From Mucilaginibacter lappiensis (GTDB lineage Bacteria > Bacteroidota > Bacteroidia > Sphingobacteriales > Sphingobacteriaceae): a stretch of DNA of 64,000 bases. The position numbers and the translations under genes are program-made. The notes beneath the pieces were generated by a model. That model worked only from the letters and a program-made list of their open reading frames with translations, searched no databases and was not told where the DNA came from. Within the stretch, counting starts at the first letter, position 1. Each line of letters begins with the position of its first letter. This document shows positions 27,596 through 35,583 of the stretch, piece by piece. The stretch lies in NCBI RefSeq assembly GCF_900155965.1, contig NZ_FTMG01000004.1, positions 310,001 to 374,000 on the forward strand, written 5' to 3'.

Positions 27596-28606
27596 TACAG
27601 ATACCATAGCTTTTATTACGCCCATTTCAGGATTTAGCCAATCGGCAAACTCATCTTTTACCTCATTAAATTCAACCCGGTGCGTAATGTAGGTCAGTGG
27701 ATCTACCAATCCGTTTTTCATGGAATTTACCACATGTTCAAAATCTGCCCTTGTAGCATTTCTGCTGCTCATTAATGTGCCTTCGCGTTTATGAAACTCT
27801 GGGTGACTAAAGTTAATTTCTCCTTTTTGCAAACCAATAAGTATATACCTTGCCCCATGAGCCATATATTGGAAGGAATTATTGATAGCTTTGAGATTAC
27901 CCGTTGCATCAATTATAACAGTAGGCATATTACCTTGAGTTATTTCCATTAATTGCTCCGTTACGTTATTGTCTTTAGCATTTACGGTATATGCAACTTT
28001 CAATTTATCTTTACAAAATTGTAAACGCTGTTCATTAATATCTAAGGCAATCACCTTTGCACCGGCAATCCTGGCAAATTCCATGGTTCCTAAACCAATA
28101 GGTCCGGCACCAATCACCAGCACAAATTCATCTGGCTGTACACTAGCCCTTCTGATACCATGAGCACCTATAGCCAATGGCTCTATCAATGCCAATTCAT
28201 CAAAGCTCAACCCGTTTCCATGAACCAGTGATGACGAAGGAACTGATAAGTATTCGCTCATGCCCCCGTCAATATGCACGCCGCAAACTTTAATACTGGT
28301 ACAGCAATTGGGTTTATTATTAACGCAAGCGATACAAACACCACAATTGAAATACGGTATAAAAGTCACCGCCTCGCCGATTTCAAAACCTGGAGCATTG
28401 TCAACCTCAACTAATTCACCGGAAAGCTCGTGTCCTAATATGCGAGGATAGGTAAAATAGGGCTGAGTTCCTTCAAAGGCATGCAGATCTGTCCCACAAA
28501 TGCCAATACGTTTTATTTTAATAATAGAATGGTCTTTAGTTAAAACAGGTTTATCGGTCTTTTGATAGGTTAAAAGTCCAGGTTCAGTACAGCTTAGTAT
28601 ATCCAT
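27584..28606 (-). CDS. Zinc-dependent alcohol/polyol dehydrogenase (MDR superfamily)
   Basis: The 340-residue cytoplasmic protein has the catalytic zinc ligands C37 (GICGTDLHAF) and H59-E60 (LGHE), a structural zinc site C88, C91, C94, C102 and a Rossmann motif VIGAGPIGLGTMEFARIAGAKVIALD. It belongs to the sorbitol/threonine-dehydrogenase-like branch that includes RspB and L-galactonate dehydrogenase, which oxidise sugar acids or polyols with NAD(P)+. No neighbouring sugar kinase or dehydratase identifies the substrate. It starts 10 bases after the stop of the MgtC-family gene and is probably co-transcribed with it, though a shared function is not evident. Confidence 0.9.
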   Translation of the reverse strand: MDILSCTEPGLLTYQKTDKPVLTKDHSIIKIKRIGICGTDLHAFEGTQPYFTYPRILGHELSGELVEVDNAPGFEIGEAVTFIPYFNCGVCIACVNNKPNCCTSIKVCGVHIDGGMSEYLSVPSSSLVHGNGLSFDELALIEPLAIGAHGIRRASVQPDEFVLVIGAGPIGLGTMEFARIAGAKVIALDINEQRLQFCKDKLKVAYTVNAKDNNVTEQLMEITQGNMPTVIIDATGNLKAINNSFQYMAHGARYILIGLQKGEINFSHPEFHKREGTLMSSRNATRADFEHVVNSMKNGLVDPLTYITHRVEFNEVKDEFADWLNPEMGVIKAMVSVNEA

Positions 28607-28616
28607 TTTTTTGTTA

Positions 28617-29294
28617 TCAGCTTAAAAAATCAACTCCATTTACGCCTTTTATCTTTTTCAGTTCAGCAATCACTGTCATTACGGTTTCTTGCTGATTAAA
28701 TTGTTTCTGTATGGTGATCTTGATCTCATCATTCCCATCTCCGGAAAGCAAACTGATTTCCCTGAAAGGAATATTGTTTATTTTCAAAACTCCTTCTATC
28801 GCTTCAAAATCTACCTGCTTTTGTTCTAAGGTCATTCTAATATTACGATACCTGTTTTTCTTGAAAAATCTATTTTCAAAAGGCTTAAATACGGCAAGAA
28901 TAATCAAAGCAATAAACGTGGTACTCACTGCTTCTATGTATAAACCACCACCAACAGCCAAACCAATTGCTGCTACCGTCCAAAGACCCGCTGCTGTGGT
29001 CAAACCTTTTACAATCTCGTTACGCAGAAAAAATATAGTGCCGGCGCCCAGAAAACCAATGCCACTCACTACCTGAGCAGCTACCCGTGAAGGATCAAGC
29101 TCGATACCTGGTTTACCCACAACATCATTAAAACCATAGGTTGAAACCAACATGATGAGCGCCGAGCCAAGACTAACCATCATATGGGTTCGTAAACCGG
29201 CTGTCCACTGTCGGCGTTCGCGCTCCCATCCAATTATACTGCCTAACAGTGCGGCTACTAAAAGCCGTAAAAGCATATCGTAAGTACTTATCAT
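28617..29294 (-). CDS. MgtC/SapB-family membrane protein
   Basis: The frame can be extended 34 residues upstream, but that stretch looks unlike the family, whereas the ATG at 29294 (MISTYDMLLRLLVAALLGSIIGWERE) matches MgtC N-termini and gives 225 residues. Four membrane helices carry family motifs: GSIIGWERERR, GLRTHMMVSLGSALIMLVS and VVSGIGFLGAGTIFF. A soluble C-terminal ACT-like domain (about 145-225) follows, ending LKKIKGVNGVDFLS. MgtC-type proteins influence magnesium homeostasis and ATP synthase activity in enterobacteria; most homologs outside that group are uncharacterised. It is the first gene of a two-gene unit with the dehydrogenase. Confidence 0.88.
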   Translation of the reverse strand: MISTYDMLLRLLVAALLGSIIGWERERRQWTAGLRTHMMVSLGSALIMLVSTYGFNDVVGKPGIELDPSRVAAQVVSGIGFLGAGTIFFLRNEIVKGLTTAAGLWTVAAIGLAVGGGLYIEAVSTTFIALIILAVFKPFENRFFKKNRYRNIRMTLEQKQVDFEAIEGVLKINNIPFREISLLSGDGNDEIKITIQKQFNQQETVMTVIAELKKIKGVNGVDFLS

Positions 29295-29740
29295 ATTATT
29301 CAAATGAATTATAGTGGCATTCAAATATACATGAACATTAAAAAGTCTATCATAAAAAATGAAGTTGAATTGATTTTTTAAATCGTACGCTATCAACCAG
29401 GTAAAGTTTTCAAAATAAGTTCAGCAAAAATATAATCCCTAAACAGGCGGACATTTTTTTTTCAAAAGTGGGTTTACATGGTTTACACAATTCATGCTTA
29501 ACTTTTATTTATATAATTGATAGTCAGTAAATTATATAAATTTATCCTCATATAGTGGGTTTATATGTAAACCATAATATATTATTTAAATAAAGCCTCA
29601 TAAAGAATTAATTATCAGTAACTTAATGCTTTATGAGGCTCTCAATATTGGAAACTCATTATTTGATATAAGTTCCCTTAGTAAAATTTCCCAAAACAAT
29701 TCTATACACCTTTTGTCTATAAATTAAAAAATCATTCACT
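29295..29740. other. 446-base intergenic region with inverted and direct repeats
   Basis: No coding frame was seen here. The region is AT-rich. It contains a direct repeat GTGGGTTTACATG / GTGGGTTTATATG (29468 and 29555, 12 of 13 identical, 87 bases apart); the second copy continues into the dyad GGTTTA..TAAACC (29558-29573). A separate perfect 12-base inverted repeat lies at 29594-29640. The promoters of the divergent MgtC gene and of the hypothetical gene at 29741 should lie here. Confidence 0.6.
29594..29640. repeat. Perfect inverted repeat upstream of hypothetical gene
   Basis: Arms AGCCTCATAAAG (29594-29605) and CTTTATGAGGCT (29629-29640) are exact complements with a 23-base loop that includes a weaker TTAA extension. 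No T-run follows on either strand, so it is a weak terminator candidate; it could be a transcript stem-loop in the leader of the gene at 29741. Confidence 0.5.
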
Positions 29741-30070
29741 ATGATTACCAGCGGCATTACAATTGGGATCAATAAACAAGATGGCACTTCAATGAATATT
29801 GCCATTGACCCGGTAAATACCAATAAGACAGAATCGGGTACAGCAAATACCGGTACCTATAAATTATATAGGGATATCGATAGCGCTAAAACTTTTGATA
29901 AAGGATATCTAGGTGCAATATCTTTGGATGGTGCAGACAATAGCTACCATTACTCCGGCGGTACCGAGCTTACCGACTTTGAGCTGAAACAACTAGCCGA
30001 TTTTATACGCGGCTATCACGCTACTGGAAAAGAATTGGATGATCATAACCGCGACATCACTACCAAGTGA
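29741..30070 (+). CDS. Hypothetical protein, 109 residues
   Basis: I do not recognise this protein. The frame is clean, starts with ATG and encodes a soluble-looking polypeptide without signal peptide or membrane helix. It is rich in Asp, Thr and Gly, with a C-terminal segment predicted helical (TDFELKQLADFIRGYHATGKELDDHN). The N-terminal half has alternating hydrophobic residues (ITIGINKQDGTSMNIAIDP) suggesting beta strands. It stands alone between the long repeat-bearing spacer and the convergent SMUG2-like gene. It is kept as a gene because of its length, isolated position and lack of a competing frame, but its existence is less certain than that of its neighbours. Confidence 0.6.
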   Translation: MITSGITIGINKQDGTSMNIAIDPVNTNKTESGTANTGTYKLYRDIDSAKTFDKGYLGAISLDGADNSYHYSGGTELTDFELKQLADFIRGYHATGKELDDHNRDITTK

Positions 30071-30081
30071 TTAGTTCCTAT

Positions 30082-30780
30082 TTACAAAAGAACTTTATTA
30101 AACTCACGGATATACTTATCAATATAATTTTGTTTTGATTTTGCCTTATACTGCATAATATACCGGGGATGTTCTAACGCAATGATCTCTTTAAAAAAGC
30201 GTTTCTCATCATTTAGCTTTCGTAAAAAGGCTTCATTTTTTCCAGTTCCAAAACAAAAACAAACATCCGTTTCAAAACCTATATCTAGTTGCTTCTGTAT
30301 ATTTTCTATAATGAACGGATATGCCGCCTTTTGTAATGCAGGGGTATCATAATAGTTGTAATTCGTTTCTTTTCCGTTACTGCCGGTAATAGTAAAACCC
30401 AACGGACAAACAGAGTGGATATAAAACTGCTTATAAAACTCCTGTATGCCGCCAAACGCACCTATCATGTCGTAAACATACTCTGATGATGGTTCATGTG
30501 TCAGTGGGCCTTCAAAAGGGATCTGGCATTGAGCAATCATTCTTTTGGGATCGGTAAATGATACTCCCGTCATACCGGAGCCAAATCTTCCCGGATTAAT
30601 ACCTAGTATTAAATGCCGGGGATGGTCGTCACTATAATACTTACGGTAAAACTGGGTAGAAACCTGCATGGCAGATCCGCTTTCTTTAAACGGGTTCATA
30701 ATGCTAATACCGGGAGGCAATGCTCCGGTAAAATCAAGCTGCTGGTTAAAGGCTATTATCCTATCGGCAAAAGTGCTCAT
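30082..30780 (-). CDS. SMUG2-like uracil-DNA glycosylase family protein
   Basis: The 232-residue protein has the glycosylase motif HLILGINPGRFGSGMTGVSFTDP, in which the Asn of GINPG corresponds to the catalytic position of SMUG-type enzymes. A second motif ALEHPRYIMQYK corresponds to the HP-containing loop that inserts into DNA. It matches the Bacteroidota family annotated as SMUG2 DNA glycosylase (DUF4918). Such enzymes would excise uracil or related deaminated/oxidised pyrimidines in base-excision repair; specificity is inferred. It follows the terminator of the upstream carboxylesterase gene, so it has its own promoter in the short gap after 30780. Confidence 0.82.
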   Translation of the reverse strand: MSTFADRIIAFNQQLDFTGALPPGISIMNPFKESGSAMQVSTQFYRKYYSDDHPRHLILGINPGRFGSGMTGVSFTDPKRMIAQCQIPFEGPLTHEPSSEYVYDMIGAFGGIQEFYKQFYIHSVCPLGFTITGSNGKETNYNYYDTPALQKAAYPFIIENIQKQLDIGFETDVCFCFGTGKNEAFLRKLNDEKRFFKEIIALEHPRYIMQYKAKSKQNYIDKYIREFNKVLL

Positions 30781-30812
30781 ATTAACCGCTAACTTATTTA
30801 AAAAGAACGGTA

Positions 30813-30852
30813 CAAAAAATAAAATCCCGGCTCCAATAGGTAACCGGGATTT
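30813..30852 (-). terminator. Intrinsic terminator of the carboxylesterase gene
   Basis: Read on the minus strand, arms AAATCCCGG and CCGGGATTT (plus positions 30844-30852 and 30822-30830) enclose a 13-base loop and are followed by a T-rich run (plus 30813-30824, A-rich). The element lies 23 bases after the carboxylesterase stop. Confidence 0.8.
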
Positions 30853-30874
30853 ATAAGCATCAGTTAATCAATAA

Positions 30875-32506
30875 TTACTTCATATATTCTTTATCCAGGA
30901 ACAGGTAACGTGTACGGTTCACTTCGGTTTTAAGCTGACTTACAACATCAATAGTCATAAATTTCACATGGTCATTATCCTTAATGGCTTCCCATTTAGG
31001 CTGACCGTTACCATTCGGGTTACCCGTTTTTATAAAATTGGCAAAATAGTTTTCCATGGTGGCTGATACCTTGTAGTCATCGGGCGTCCAGGCATAAACC
31101 TTATTACTGGCTAAATTTCCCATTGCATATTCAATTTCTGAAGCATGAGGAGCCCCTACCGCCAAGGGTTTAGGAGCGGCTGCTTTGGAGCCATCACCTT
31201 TTACAACACCACCGGCAAGACCGGGTGTCGCATTACCCATTTGAGCTGTCATAGCCGGTCGTACGCGGGCAAATTCATAGCGATAAACTGGCTTACCGCC
31301 TGTTTTTACCTGCAGATCGGCCCATTTCCAGGTACTGTAAACTATAAAACGATCACTGGACAAAGCCGTTGCAGAACGGATTACCTCATCGTTTGTTGAT
31401 GCGGGATATAACTTTAAAACTTCTTCGGCCCGATCGCCATAAAGTTGTTTTAATACTTTAGTGTAATTTTCAAGAGTTGGTGCATCGCCCCTGAACACAA
31501 ATTGATAAGGCACTTCTGCAGAGTTCCACCCTACCAAAAGAGGCACATGTGCCTGCTCACCAGCTTCAAAAATTTCGGGTAATGATTTTGGCAGTAAATA
31601 ACCATCAATAGTAGCTGAGGTTGCGGATGCACCTGCAGAAAAAACAGAATCAAGTAATTGCTTTGCTGGTAAAGCTCTTAGTTCAGCCAATGAATTGGCT
31701 TTTAAACGTGCGGCAAAGGTTGTACCTCTTTGTTCACCCTCAGCCAATGGAATAGGGTAAAGTGTTGGGTTTATACCCGCTCCGCTTTCGCCAATAGCAC
31801 CCGCTATCAGGTCTTTTGATAAGGGAGAAGCCATTTGTACAGACACAGAAATAGAGCCCGCTGATTCACCAGCAATCGTAACCCGTTTAGGATCGCCACC
31901 AAATGCCGCGATATTTTTTTTTACCCATAACAAAGCGGCATGTTGATCAAGATACCCGTAGTTACCGGAAGAATGGTTGGGCGATTCTTTGGTTAGTTCC
32001 GGATGGGCAAAAAAGCCAAATATACCCAGCCTATAATTTACGGTGAGCGCCACAATACCTTTCTTAGCCATGCTTTCCCCGTCATAGCGTGGCTCAGATC
32101 CATCACCAGCGGCCAATCCACCACCATAAAAATAAACCAATACCGGAAGTTTCTCTTTACCGGTTTTAGCCGGTGTCCAAACATTCAGGTACAAACAATC
32201 TTCACTCATCCCACCCGAACGGAAACCCATATCACCAAATATTGGCTTTTGCATTGGATTGTTTCCAAAATGGTCGGCCTTTAATACGCCCTGCCAGTTT
32301 TGAGCCGATTGGGGTTCTTTCCATCGCAGATCACCCACCGGGGGTTGTGCATAGGGAATCCCCTTAAATATCAGAATGGATGATCCAGCTTCCCTTGTAC
32401 CCTCTACTACCCCATTCTGTGTGCTTACCTGGTTGCCTGTTTGGGCAAACACTTTTACGGTAATAATTTGTGTAAGCAGCCATACTGCTATTAGTGTTTT
32501 TTTCAT
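30875..32506 (-). CDS. Type B carboxylesterase (para-nitrobenzyl-esterase family), exported
   Basis: The 543-residue protein has a signal peptide (ends near KVFAQ) and the alpha/beta-hydrolase features of the cholinesterase/carboxylesterase B family: the oxyanion-hole loop YFYGGGLAAGDGSEPRY, the ALLWVKKNIAAFGGDP signature and the nucleophile elbow TIAGESAGS with S215. The likely catalytic His is in GAPHASEIEYAMG. It would hydrolyse ester bonds on periplasmic substrates, perhaps acyl or feruloyl groups on glycans. It is divergent from a Nudix-fold regulator gene with a dyad in the shared spacer, suggesting regulated expression. Confidence 0.92.
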   Translation of the reverse strand: MKKTLIAVWLLTQIITVKVFAQTGNQVSTQNGVVEGTREAGSSILIFKGIPYAQPPVGDLRWKEPQSAQNWQGVLKADHFGNNPMQKPIFGDMGFRSGGMSEDCLYLNVWTPAKTGKEKLPVLVYFYGGGLAAGDGSEPRYDGESMAKKGIVALTVNYRLGIFGFFAHPELTKESPNHSSGNYGYLDQHAALLWVKKNIAAFGGDPKRVTIAGESAGSISVSVQMASPLSKDLIAGAIGESGAGINPTLYPIPLAEGEQRGTTFAARLKANSLAELRALPAKQLLDSVFSAGASATSATIDGYLLPKSLPEIFEAGEQAHVPLLVGWNSAEVPYQFVFRGDAPTLENYTKVLKQLYGDRAEEVLKLYPASTNDEVIRSATALSSDRFIVYSTWKWADLQVKTGGKPVYRYEFARVRPAMTAQMGNATPGLAGGVVKGDGSKAAAPKPLAVGAPHASEIEYAMGNLASNKVYAWTPDDYKVSATMENYFANFIKTGNPNGNGQPKWEAIKDNDHVKFMTIDVVSQLKTEVNRTRYLFLDKEYMK

Positions 32507-32548
32507 ATTGGTTATAATTGCTAATTGGCTTAAAATGAATAGATTTAA

Positions 32549-32575
32549 ATTATTGTATCATTTTGTTACAATAAT
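32549..32575. promoter_or_regulatory. Candidate operator dyad in divergent spacer
   Basis: Perfect 9-base arms ATTATTGTA (32549-32557) and TACAATAAT (32567-32575) are separated by 9 bases, within the 133-base spacer between the divergent carboxylesterase and Nudix-fold regulator genes. Its symmetry and place fit a binding site for the adjacent regulator. AT-rich spacers can contain such dyads by chance. Confidence 0.45.
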
Positions 32576-32639
32576 AAATTAAATTTAATTAAACATCAAT
32601 TTTTTTGTTAATTGCTTCCTGATTTTTTACTATATTTAA

Positions 32640-33371
32640 ATGAACAACGAGTTTATAAAGCAGGAAACGAATGTTACCGGCGAAGGCTACTTACCCGGTT
32701 TAGCTATTGATACGGTTATTTTTGGCTTCCACGATGATAAACTTAAAGTACTGATCCTTAGTTATAAGGATACGAGCTTATATGCACTTCCGGGTGGCTT
32801 TGTGCACACTGAGGAAGATGTTAATGAAGCTGCGCGTCGCGTTTTGTTTAGCCGTACAGGGCTAACCAATATATTTCTTGACCAGTTTTATGTATTTGGC
32901 GATAAAAGTCGTTACGATGCCTCATCACTTAAAACTATTATGAAAGCCCGCGGTTTCACGCCCCCAGAAGATCATTGGTTATTAAAGCGCTTTGTATCGG
33001 TTGGCTATTATGCTCTTGTTGATTTTACCAAAGCTATTCCTACCCCAGATAGTATATCTGACAGTTGTGATTGGTTCAGTTTGGATAAACTACCTCCATT
33101 AATGCAGGATCATCGGCAAATAATTGACAAAGCATTACAAACCCTGCAAGCCAACCTCGATCATAAGCTCATTGGCTTTAATCTGTTGTCTGATGACTTT
33201 ACCATGGGCGATTTGCAACGCCTTTACGAAACTGTTTTAAATAAAAAACTGATCCGTGCCGCTTTTCAGCGTAAAATGCTCGGTTTAGGTATACTGGAAC
33301 GGATAGCTAAAAAATGGACAGGGGGAGCACATAAAGCCCCTTACCTTTATCGGTTTATTGCCAGAGATTAG
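32640..33371 (+). CDS. Nudix-fold transcriptional regulator (NrtR/AraR-like) with degenerate Nudix box
   Basis: The 243-residue protein has an N-terminal Nudix fold (about 20-150) and a C-terminal winged-helix domain (about 165-243, FTMGDLQRLYETVLNKKLIRAAFQRKML), the architecture of NrtR and of the arabinose regulator AraR of Bacteroides. The Nudix box (residues 52-75, starting GGFVHTEEDVNEAARR) lacks the metal-binding REUXEEXG core: after Arg it reads VLFSRTGL, so hydrolysis is unlikely. It probably senses a sugar or nucleotide-sugar ligand and controls the divergent carboxylesterase gene or a remote sugar locus. The domain assignment is firm; the ligand and targets are unknown. Confidence 0.88.
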   Translation: MNNEFIKQETNVTGEGYLPGLAIDTVIFGFHDDKLKVLILSYKDTSLYALPGGFVHTEEDVNEAARRVLFSRTGLTNIFLDQFYVFGDKSRYDASSLKTIMKARGFTPPEDHWLLKRFVSVGYYALVDFTKAIPTPDSISDSCDWFSLDKLPPLMQDHRQIIDKALQTLQANLDHKLIGFNLLSDDFTMGDLQRLYETVLNKKLIRAAFQRKMLGLGILERIAKKWTGGAHKAPYLYRFIARD

Positions 33372-33440
33372 CATTATGTCATAATTAGCCCTTTAATTGT
33401 CGTATTCCCCCCCTTCGCTTCCTGTTTGATGAAGGTAAAT

Positions 33441-33467
33441 TTGATCTGTAAATAATCTACAGATCAA
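33441..33467. promoter_or_regulatory. Perfect inverted repeat just upstream of the tandem VOC gene
   Basis: Arms TTGATCTGTA (33441-33450) and TACAGATCAA (33458-33467) are exact complements with a 7-base spacer, ending 23 bases before the start codon at 33491. It could be an operator for an unlinked regulator or a leader hairpin. No T-run follows, so it is not an obvious terminator for the upstream gene. Confidence 0.5.
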
Positions 33468-33490
33468 CAAATACTTAAATTAAGCACAAG

Positions 33491-34345
33491 ATGATAACAA
33501 TTAACCCTTATTTGAATTTCGCGGGCAATACTGAAGAAGCTTTCAACTTTTACCAGACGGTTTTTGGAGGCGAGTTTGCAGTCGTAATGCGCTACAAAGA
33601 CACTTTTGAAGCTGAACGCACAGCTGATGCCGATAAGGATAAATTAATGCATGTAGCACTGCCTATTGGTCAAGGCAATATGCTGATGGGTACCGATGTT
33701 TTAGGTCAAATGGCTGAGGATTTAGTTCAAAGCAACAGTTTTTATATCTGCATGAATGGCGAAACACCAGAACAAACGGAGAAACTATTTAATGCACTTG
33801 CCGTTGGAGGTAAAGTTGTATACCCGTTTGATAAAGCTCCATGGGGTGGTTATTTTGGACAATTGGTAGATCAGTTTGGTATTCAATGGATGGCCGATTC
33901 CATGTCAACTATCAACCCTTACCTGAACTTTGCGGGTAATACAGAAGAGGCATTTAATTTCTACAGGTCAGTTTTTGGCGGTGATTTTTTCATGCTGATC
34001 CGTTTTAAGGATAGTCCAGAGGCAGACCGTACTCCTGAAGAAGACCTTGACAAACTAATGCATATATCGTTACCTATTGGTGAAGTTGGAAAGGGTAATG
34101 TATTGATGGCTACAGACGCTATTGGTAAAATGGGTGAAGGCTTAGAACGCGGCAATAATTGTCACCTTACCATTAATGGAGGTGGCGTAGAAGAAACAAG
34201 GGCATTATTTAATGCACTTGCAGCCGGTGGAGGATCAGTTATTTATCCGTTTGATATAGCGCCCTGGGATGGTAGCTATTTTGGTATGTTGACAGATCAA
34301 TTCGGCGTTCAATGGATGGCAGATTCTGCCGGCAAGCAGCAATAA
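33491..34345 (+). CDS. Tandem PhnB-like VOC-fold protein (two fused copies)
   Basis: The 284-residue protein consists of two clearly homologous halves (residues 1-137 and 138-284). Each begins INPYLNFAGNTEEAFNFY..VFGG and ends WG/DG..YFG.L.DQFG.QWMADS. This is the PhnB/DUF1338-like vicinal-oxygen-chelate subgroup, whose exact reactions are mostly unknown. Single-copy homologs of this kind are about 140 residues, so this looks like a head-to-tail duplication in which the stop of copy one was lost; copy two still begins with its own Met codon at 33902. A perfect dyad lies just upstream. A VOC fold is nearly certain; an enzymatic role is not. Confidence 0.88.
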   Translation: MITINPYLNFAGNTEEAFNFYQTVFGGEFAVVMRYKDTFEAERTADADKDKLMHVALPIGQGNMLMGTDVLGQMAEDLVQSNSFYICMNGETPEQTEKLFNALAVGGKVVYPFDKAPWGGYFGQLVDQFGIQWMADSMSTINPYLNFAGNTEEAFNFYRSVFGGDFFMLIRFKDSPEADRTPEEDLDKLMHISLPIGEVGKGNVLMATDAIGKMGEGLERGNNCHLTINGGGVEETRALFNALAAGGGSVIYPFDIAPWDGSYFGMLTDQFGVQWMADSAGKQQ

Positions 34346-34442
34346 TTAATTATAGACAACTTTTAATCAGATCTATATTATAGAACCATATTTATAAGCA
34401 AGGTTCTATTTAATGAGGCCATCGCACTTAAAGAAGGTAAAT

Positions 34443-34663
34443 ATGAATGTTGAAGTTTTTAAAACCAATGTAAATACCCGCCGCTACGCTGATAAGCTGG
34501 TCAATCAGATACATAAAGCTTTTCACATTATAACGCTAACTTTGATCTGGACGATTGCGATAAAATATTGCGTATTGAGTGCAATAAAGGTGTTATTGGA
34601 TCCAAAAAACTTATCGTTTTTTTAAATGACTATGGTTGTCATGCAGAGATCCTACCCCATTAA
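34443..34663 (+). pseudogene. Small conserved-type gene broken by a frameshift
   Basis: The frame from the ATG at 34443 encodes MNVEVFKTNVNTRRYADKLV..IHKAFH and then turns into an unlikely hydrophobic tail. One base earlier in phase (from 34529) the DNA encodes YNANFDLDDCDKILRIEC and continues to EILPH and a stop at 34663. Together the two parts make one coherent protein of about 73 residues, resembling small Bacteroidota proteins of the FKTNV...FDLDDCDKILR type that I recall but cannot name. The junction at about 34524-34531 needs a one-base deletion. It could be a real pseudogene, a sequencing error or, less likely, programmed frameshifting. Function unknown. Confidence 0.7.
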
Positions 34664-34724
34664 TATTTTAACCGGGCAAACAAAAATCTATAAGCTTAAT
34701 TATTAATTAATAAAACAAAAGATC

Positions 34725-35117
34725 ATGTTAGAATTTAATAATGCATTTAGCGGTTTTTCAGTAAATGATTTACCACAGGCAAAAGAGTTTTATGGCAAAA
34801 TCCTTGGCCTTCATGTTTATGACGACAAAGAAATGCCTAACCTGTTGAATCTTCAATTAAATGAAGAGAATATCATTATAATTTATCCCAAGCCGAACCA
34901 CCAGCCAGCCACCTTCACCATACTTAATTTTACTGTAAAAAATATTGAAAAAATGGTTGATGAATTAACAAACCTAGGCGTAAAATTTATCATTTACAAT
35001 GATGAAAATTTTAAAACCAACGAAAAAGGTATCCTGAAAGGCGATCATCGTGGCCCAACTATAGCCTGGTTTAATGATCCGGCCGGCAATATTTTGTCGC
35101 TTATTGAGAAACCTTGA
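34725..35117 (+). CDS. VOC-family (glyoxalase/bleomycin-resistance-like) protein
   Basis: The 130-residue protein is a single vicinal-oxygen-chelate module: FSVNDLPQAKEFYGKILGLHVYDDK at the start, then a strand-rich centre and GPTIAWFNDPAGNILSLIEKP at the end, with the terminal Glu typical of metal ligands in the fold. Family members include lyases, dioxygenases and drug-binding proteins, and many in Bacteroidota are uncharacterised. It sits alone before a 466-base spacer and has no obvious link to the tandem VOC gene apart from the shared fold. Confidence 0.85.
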   Translation: MLEFNNAFSGFSVNDLPQAKEFYGKILGLHVYDDKEMPNLLNLQLNEENIIIIYPKPNHQPATFTILNFTVKNIEKMVDELTNLGVKFIIYNDENFKTNEKGILKGDHRGPTIAWFNDPAGNILSLIEKP

Positions 35118-35583
35118 GCAGTTGCGCCATTTTCCTTTTAATACAAAAGCGTAATTATTGCTTACATGTAATTTCAACTCATAGTAAATTTATTCCCTAA
35201 CAGGGAATAAATTCCTCACTTTATCCACTTCCGGGTAAATAGGGTATCCCTATCCTAAAATAGGCTTGGTACATACATGGCCCTCTATAAGCTTAATATG
35301 GGTGTGTTAATAAATAAAAGCGCCTCTTGAAAGCAGGGCGGACATTATTTCCGTACTTTCGGTATAGTAATTGAATATGTATCCAAAATTGAATATTAGT
35401 GCCTGATTTTTGTATTTCGTCAATAATAACAAACCCTGGATACTGTTTCAACGTAAACCTGATTGTTTCTATTGATCATAACAGTAATCTTTCCATCAGA
35501 AATTAATAAAGCTCGCTCACTGATCATTCACTATTAAAACATGTTTACAATTTAATTAATTCAGGTTTTATAAATCTTCAGGA
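35118..35583. other. 466-base spacer preceding the exopolysaccharide cluster
   Basis: No gene was recognised. The proximal part holds an 11-bp inverted repeat (35187-35213) and a short ATAGGG-TAT-CCCTAT dyad (35239-35253). The distal 250 bases are AT-rich and featureless. The promoter of the response-regulator/sugar-transferase operon must lie here; no confident consensus was found. Confidence 0.6.
35187..35213. repeat. Inverted repeat after VOC gene, possible terminator or operator
   Basis: Arms AATTTATTCCC (35187-35197) and GGGAATAAATT (35203-35213) pair perfectly around TAACA. It lies 70 bases after the VOC stop. No T-run follows, so termination is uncertain, and a protein-binding dyad is equally possible. 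Confidence 0.45.

Noticed and set aside
29295..29396. Extended N-terminus of the MgtC-family protein
   Set aside because: The extra 34 residues do not resemble the family and the ATG at 29294 starts the expected first helix.
32793..32864. Active Nudix hydrolase
   Set aside because: The metal-binding glutamates of the Nudix box are missing and a DNA-binding winged helix follows, so a regulator is the better call.
34413..34625. A 70-residue intact gene with a hydrophobic tail
   Set aside because: The tail is best explained as out-of-frame reading: the adjacent phase continues a coherent soluble protein. Annotated as a frameshifted gene instead.
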